From Capitella teleta (taxonomy: Eukaryota > Annelida > Polychaeta > Capitellidae), in the NCBI GenBank assembly GCA_000328365.1, contig KB306105.1:14780-78779 (forward strand): a DNA stretch of 64,000 nt, read 5' to 3'. The position numbers and the translations under genes are program-made. Within the stretch, counting starts at the first letter, position 1. Each line of letters opens with the position of its first letter. Below the pieces are notes generated by a model that saw only the letters and a list, made by a program, of their open reading frames with translations, ran no database searches and was not told where the DNA came from. Shown here one piece after another: positions 61,580 through 64,000 of this stretch.

Positions 61580-62211
61580 AAGAGGTTGACGGAATCGATC
61601 CCTGGTGTCTCTTTTTTCGATTTCATATTTCGAAAGAAAAATGATAATTCTGCATACTTAACGACAGCATGCCCCACCATAAATTGATCACATGTATGGC
61701 TTTCAATAACTTACCTTTACAATATCCAAGAATACGTATATCCAAGATAGATCTCGCTCCTCCGTTTGATAACAGCATACCCATCCAGTGCATCTTCCCA
61801 TTAAAGTATACAACCCTACAGTACATATATAACAGTTCATAAATGCAGCCCATTCACACAGCCGAAACCTACGGTCCCGACAACTTTGCTCTCTAATGGA
61901 ATGGTAACGAAGTCTCTCTTCCAAAGCTCACGTCTTTTCCGAATCACACAAACTATACAATCCATGTTTATTGGACTTCTGGGAAAACAAGATTGGTCTC
62001 TATGGTAACGGGGGAGTGCTTAGCAACCATCTCTATGGAGTTATAAAGTCAACCTCATCATGTTCTGTCAATATGCTGGTTTCGTGTGATACACACTCCT
62101 CGTTGATTTATCTTCAATTCTTTTTTTCTTTTTTCAATGAAATGAGCTCTGCTATAAATTGATTTACGGATTTTCATCCATTAAATTGTGCTTTTGTTTC
62201 TTTTCTTCATC

Positions 62212-62250
<39 letters not shown>

Positions 62251-63313
62251 GTTTTCTGTGTGATAACTCACTGGTAAGTCATTCTTCATATTTATAACTG
62301 GACATAACTTGCTTTATATCAAAGCTAAAAATTGCTGATTTGAATAATATTAATCATGGCAGCCTGTTAGACTATACTGAGTACTGTCTGAGTATACTTA
62401 CTACTCAGCTTCTACAAACCACGCTCTGCTAACCAAGCGTCAATGCGTCTCTTCACACCGCTGTGCGACCTTTGACCCTCCGCTGAATTAAAATTTTAAG
62501 GACGAAATAATAATCAGAAACATCTCTCTTGTGAAATTATGAATATAACGCTGAGGTATGACGAAAAAAAAAAATAACAATGTACAATCTGCGTTATGAG
62601 TTATATTTATTTGAGAGTTTCTCTGCGTGCTATCACATGCTTCCATACAATATTTTAATTTTGAAACTTTTACAAACAGCGTAGATTCACGCCCCATTTA
62701 TTAGTGCTTGCAATTTCACGGGGTTGCATTCTGTAATTTTTCCTTTTGCACCTGTCAGTTATCACAAGAATAGTGATGAATAGTGCAGTGAGGAATCCTT
62801 TCAGATGAAATATCCTGTCCTTGAAACAAGCATAGACGGTTCTGAATGATAAACACCGTCACTATATAAGAATAGCCTCAGCCAAACACGTCCAAAAGCA
62901 TATGCATGGTACGCACAATTGAGGCAGAATCACTTTATACCATTCTTGTCGAGAGTTTTCCCAAATTTGCGCTTCTAACTCTTGCGACATATCTTTCTTA
63001 GACACGGTAATCTACCCGGCAATTGCGCAATCAGTGAGTAGTGCGGGAAACTGGATATCGTGACAGACTGACAGCGCCATGTAAACCAGCGTAACGTTAG
63101 ATCGAGATGGCTATATAATTAACTTTTGCGAATTCTTCCGTTGAAGATGAAGACATATTTTGACTGAGTTTTCTGAACATTGGATAATAATAGTGACCCA
63201 CAAAGAACTTCTATTCTGTGTTGTGACTTGGAGAACTCACCTGTATAAAGTGGATTGAGATGCAGCGCAACTGAACATTCATGGAATGGATTTTATGGCG
63301 CTATACAAATAAA

Positions 63314-63346
<33 letters not shown>

Positions 63347-64000
63347 ACTACAGTATTAAATTCTGCGGTACAGAAATGTAATTACATGTAGGTAAACCCC
63401 AGTTTTGAGGCTAACATATTATTATGTATACTACATATTGCTCAAGACGATACTCAACCACGCATGATGAAAATGCTTTCAAGCGTTCCGATTACAAGAT
63501 ATGGTATTGATGACTGATGAAATAGACGTGGTGACACTCCTAATAGTGGTTTACTTAAACGAGCGTTTCTTTTCCACTTAGCTTTTTTTATACCTAAATA
63601 TATTGATTATCTCATGAATTCCATCAGTTAACCTAAATTTGCTCTGTGTAATTGTTGTGGAGATATTTTGCATCAATTCGCGATATTAAACAAAGTGGAA
63701 ATCGTGAGCCGGATTTAAGAGTGGGAATATCAACAATGCATGGCCCAACGACATCCAAGTGTGACTTTTTATCTAACACAGCTAGTAGTTCAATTCAATT
63801 TCGTTTGACGCAAATATATTGAAATTACATTAATTTGTCTAATTATGATCATCAGATCGGGCTTAATTCTATTCTGGATTACTAAATTAATTTGAATTAA
63901 TTGCATTAAATTAGAGTTATTTTGGTCCATGACCAAGGTTATTCATATACTCAGCCACAGTGGTTAAGTTGTGACGTAACATTTTAAAACCCAGCCAACA
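61580..64000. other. Right end of the window, no genes recognised
   Basis: Short open frames only. It contains a T run at 62217-62248 and a SINE-like tail with an ATT microsatellite (about 63170-63345). Confidence 0.5.
63170..63345 (+). repeat. SINE-like 3' end with (ATT)n tail
   Basis: Ends tggcgctatacaaataaattttattattatt..., the gcgctata-aataaa-(ATT)n form common at the 3' ends of invertebrate SINEs and related repeats. No pol III boxes were recognised upstream, so the 5' limit is uncertain. Confidence 0.5.

Overview
This is a metazoan genomic window: about 38% GC by eye, spliced genes with GT-AG introns, abundant SINE, MITE and retroelement debris, microsatellites, and two assembly gaps (26148-26896 and 55887-55936). 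The gene content is an ionotropic glutamate receptor, a tandem family of single-exon rhodopsin-class receptors, a CARD adaptor and a THAP protein. Together with tRNA-derived SINEs, this points to a marine invertebrate deuterostome, most likely an echinoderm such as a sea urchin. The species is an inference; nothing here proves it.

Left part (1-19.7 kb). A minus-strand ionotropic glutamate receptor gene runs from a signal-peptide exon at 19312 down to a stop at 6165. I could join 12 exons in phase into an 859-residue protein: signal peptide, amino-terminal domain, split ligand-binding domain, three membrane helices plus pore loop, and a short cytoplasmic tail. The fold is that of the AMPA/kainate/delta group. 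However, two ligand-contact positions carry Val and Asp where glutamate receptors carry Thr and Glu, and the pore Q/R site is Val.

Middle (19.7-28.5 kb). A full-length tRNA-derived SINE with target-site duplications is followed by mostly AT-rich non-coding DNA with several hairpins and small tandem repeats. A plus-strand gene is cut by the 749-base gap: one charged exon lies before it, and a likely terminal exon with a poly(A) signal after it.

28.5-42.1 kb. Five minus-strand tandem copies of a seven-helix receptor gene. Three are open (28554-29567, 29933-30817, 33174-34061). One carries a one-base frameshift (38076-38968). One is split by a 707-base TTAA-flanked MITE (39691-41289). The last three lie in repeated units whose breakpoints can be seen, and one breakpoint falls in the last codons of the neighbouring coiled-coil gene.

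42.1-48 kb. Two more minus-strand genes: the 3' part of a coiled-coil/proline-rich protein, and a complete 7-exon CARD protein of 421 residues with a TRADD-N-like domain, probably an innate-immune or cell-death adaptor.

50.1-57.8 kb. A degenerate composite Ty3/Gypsy pol fossil, a 59-base SINE fragment with perfect 13-base target-site duplications, a plus-strand THAP zinc-finger protein of about 251 residues enclosed by a pair of ~0.4-kb direct repeats, and a LINE-like endonuclease fragment. The remainder to 64 kb has no recognisable gene, apart from a few open frames that might be exons and a SINE-like tail.
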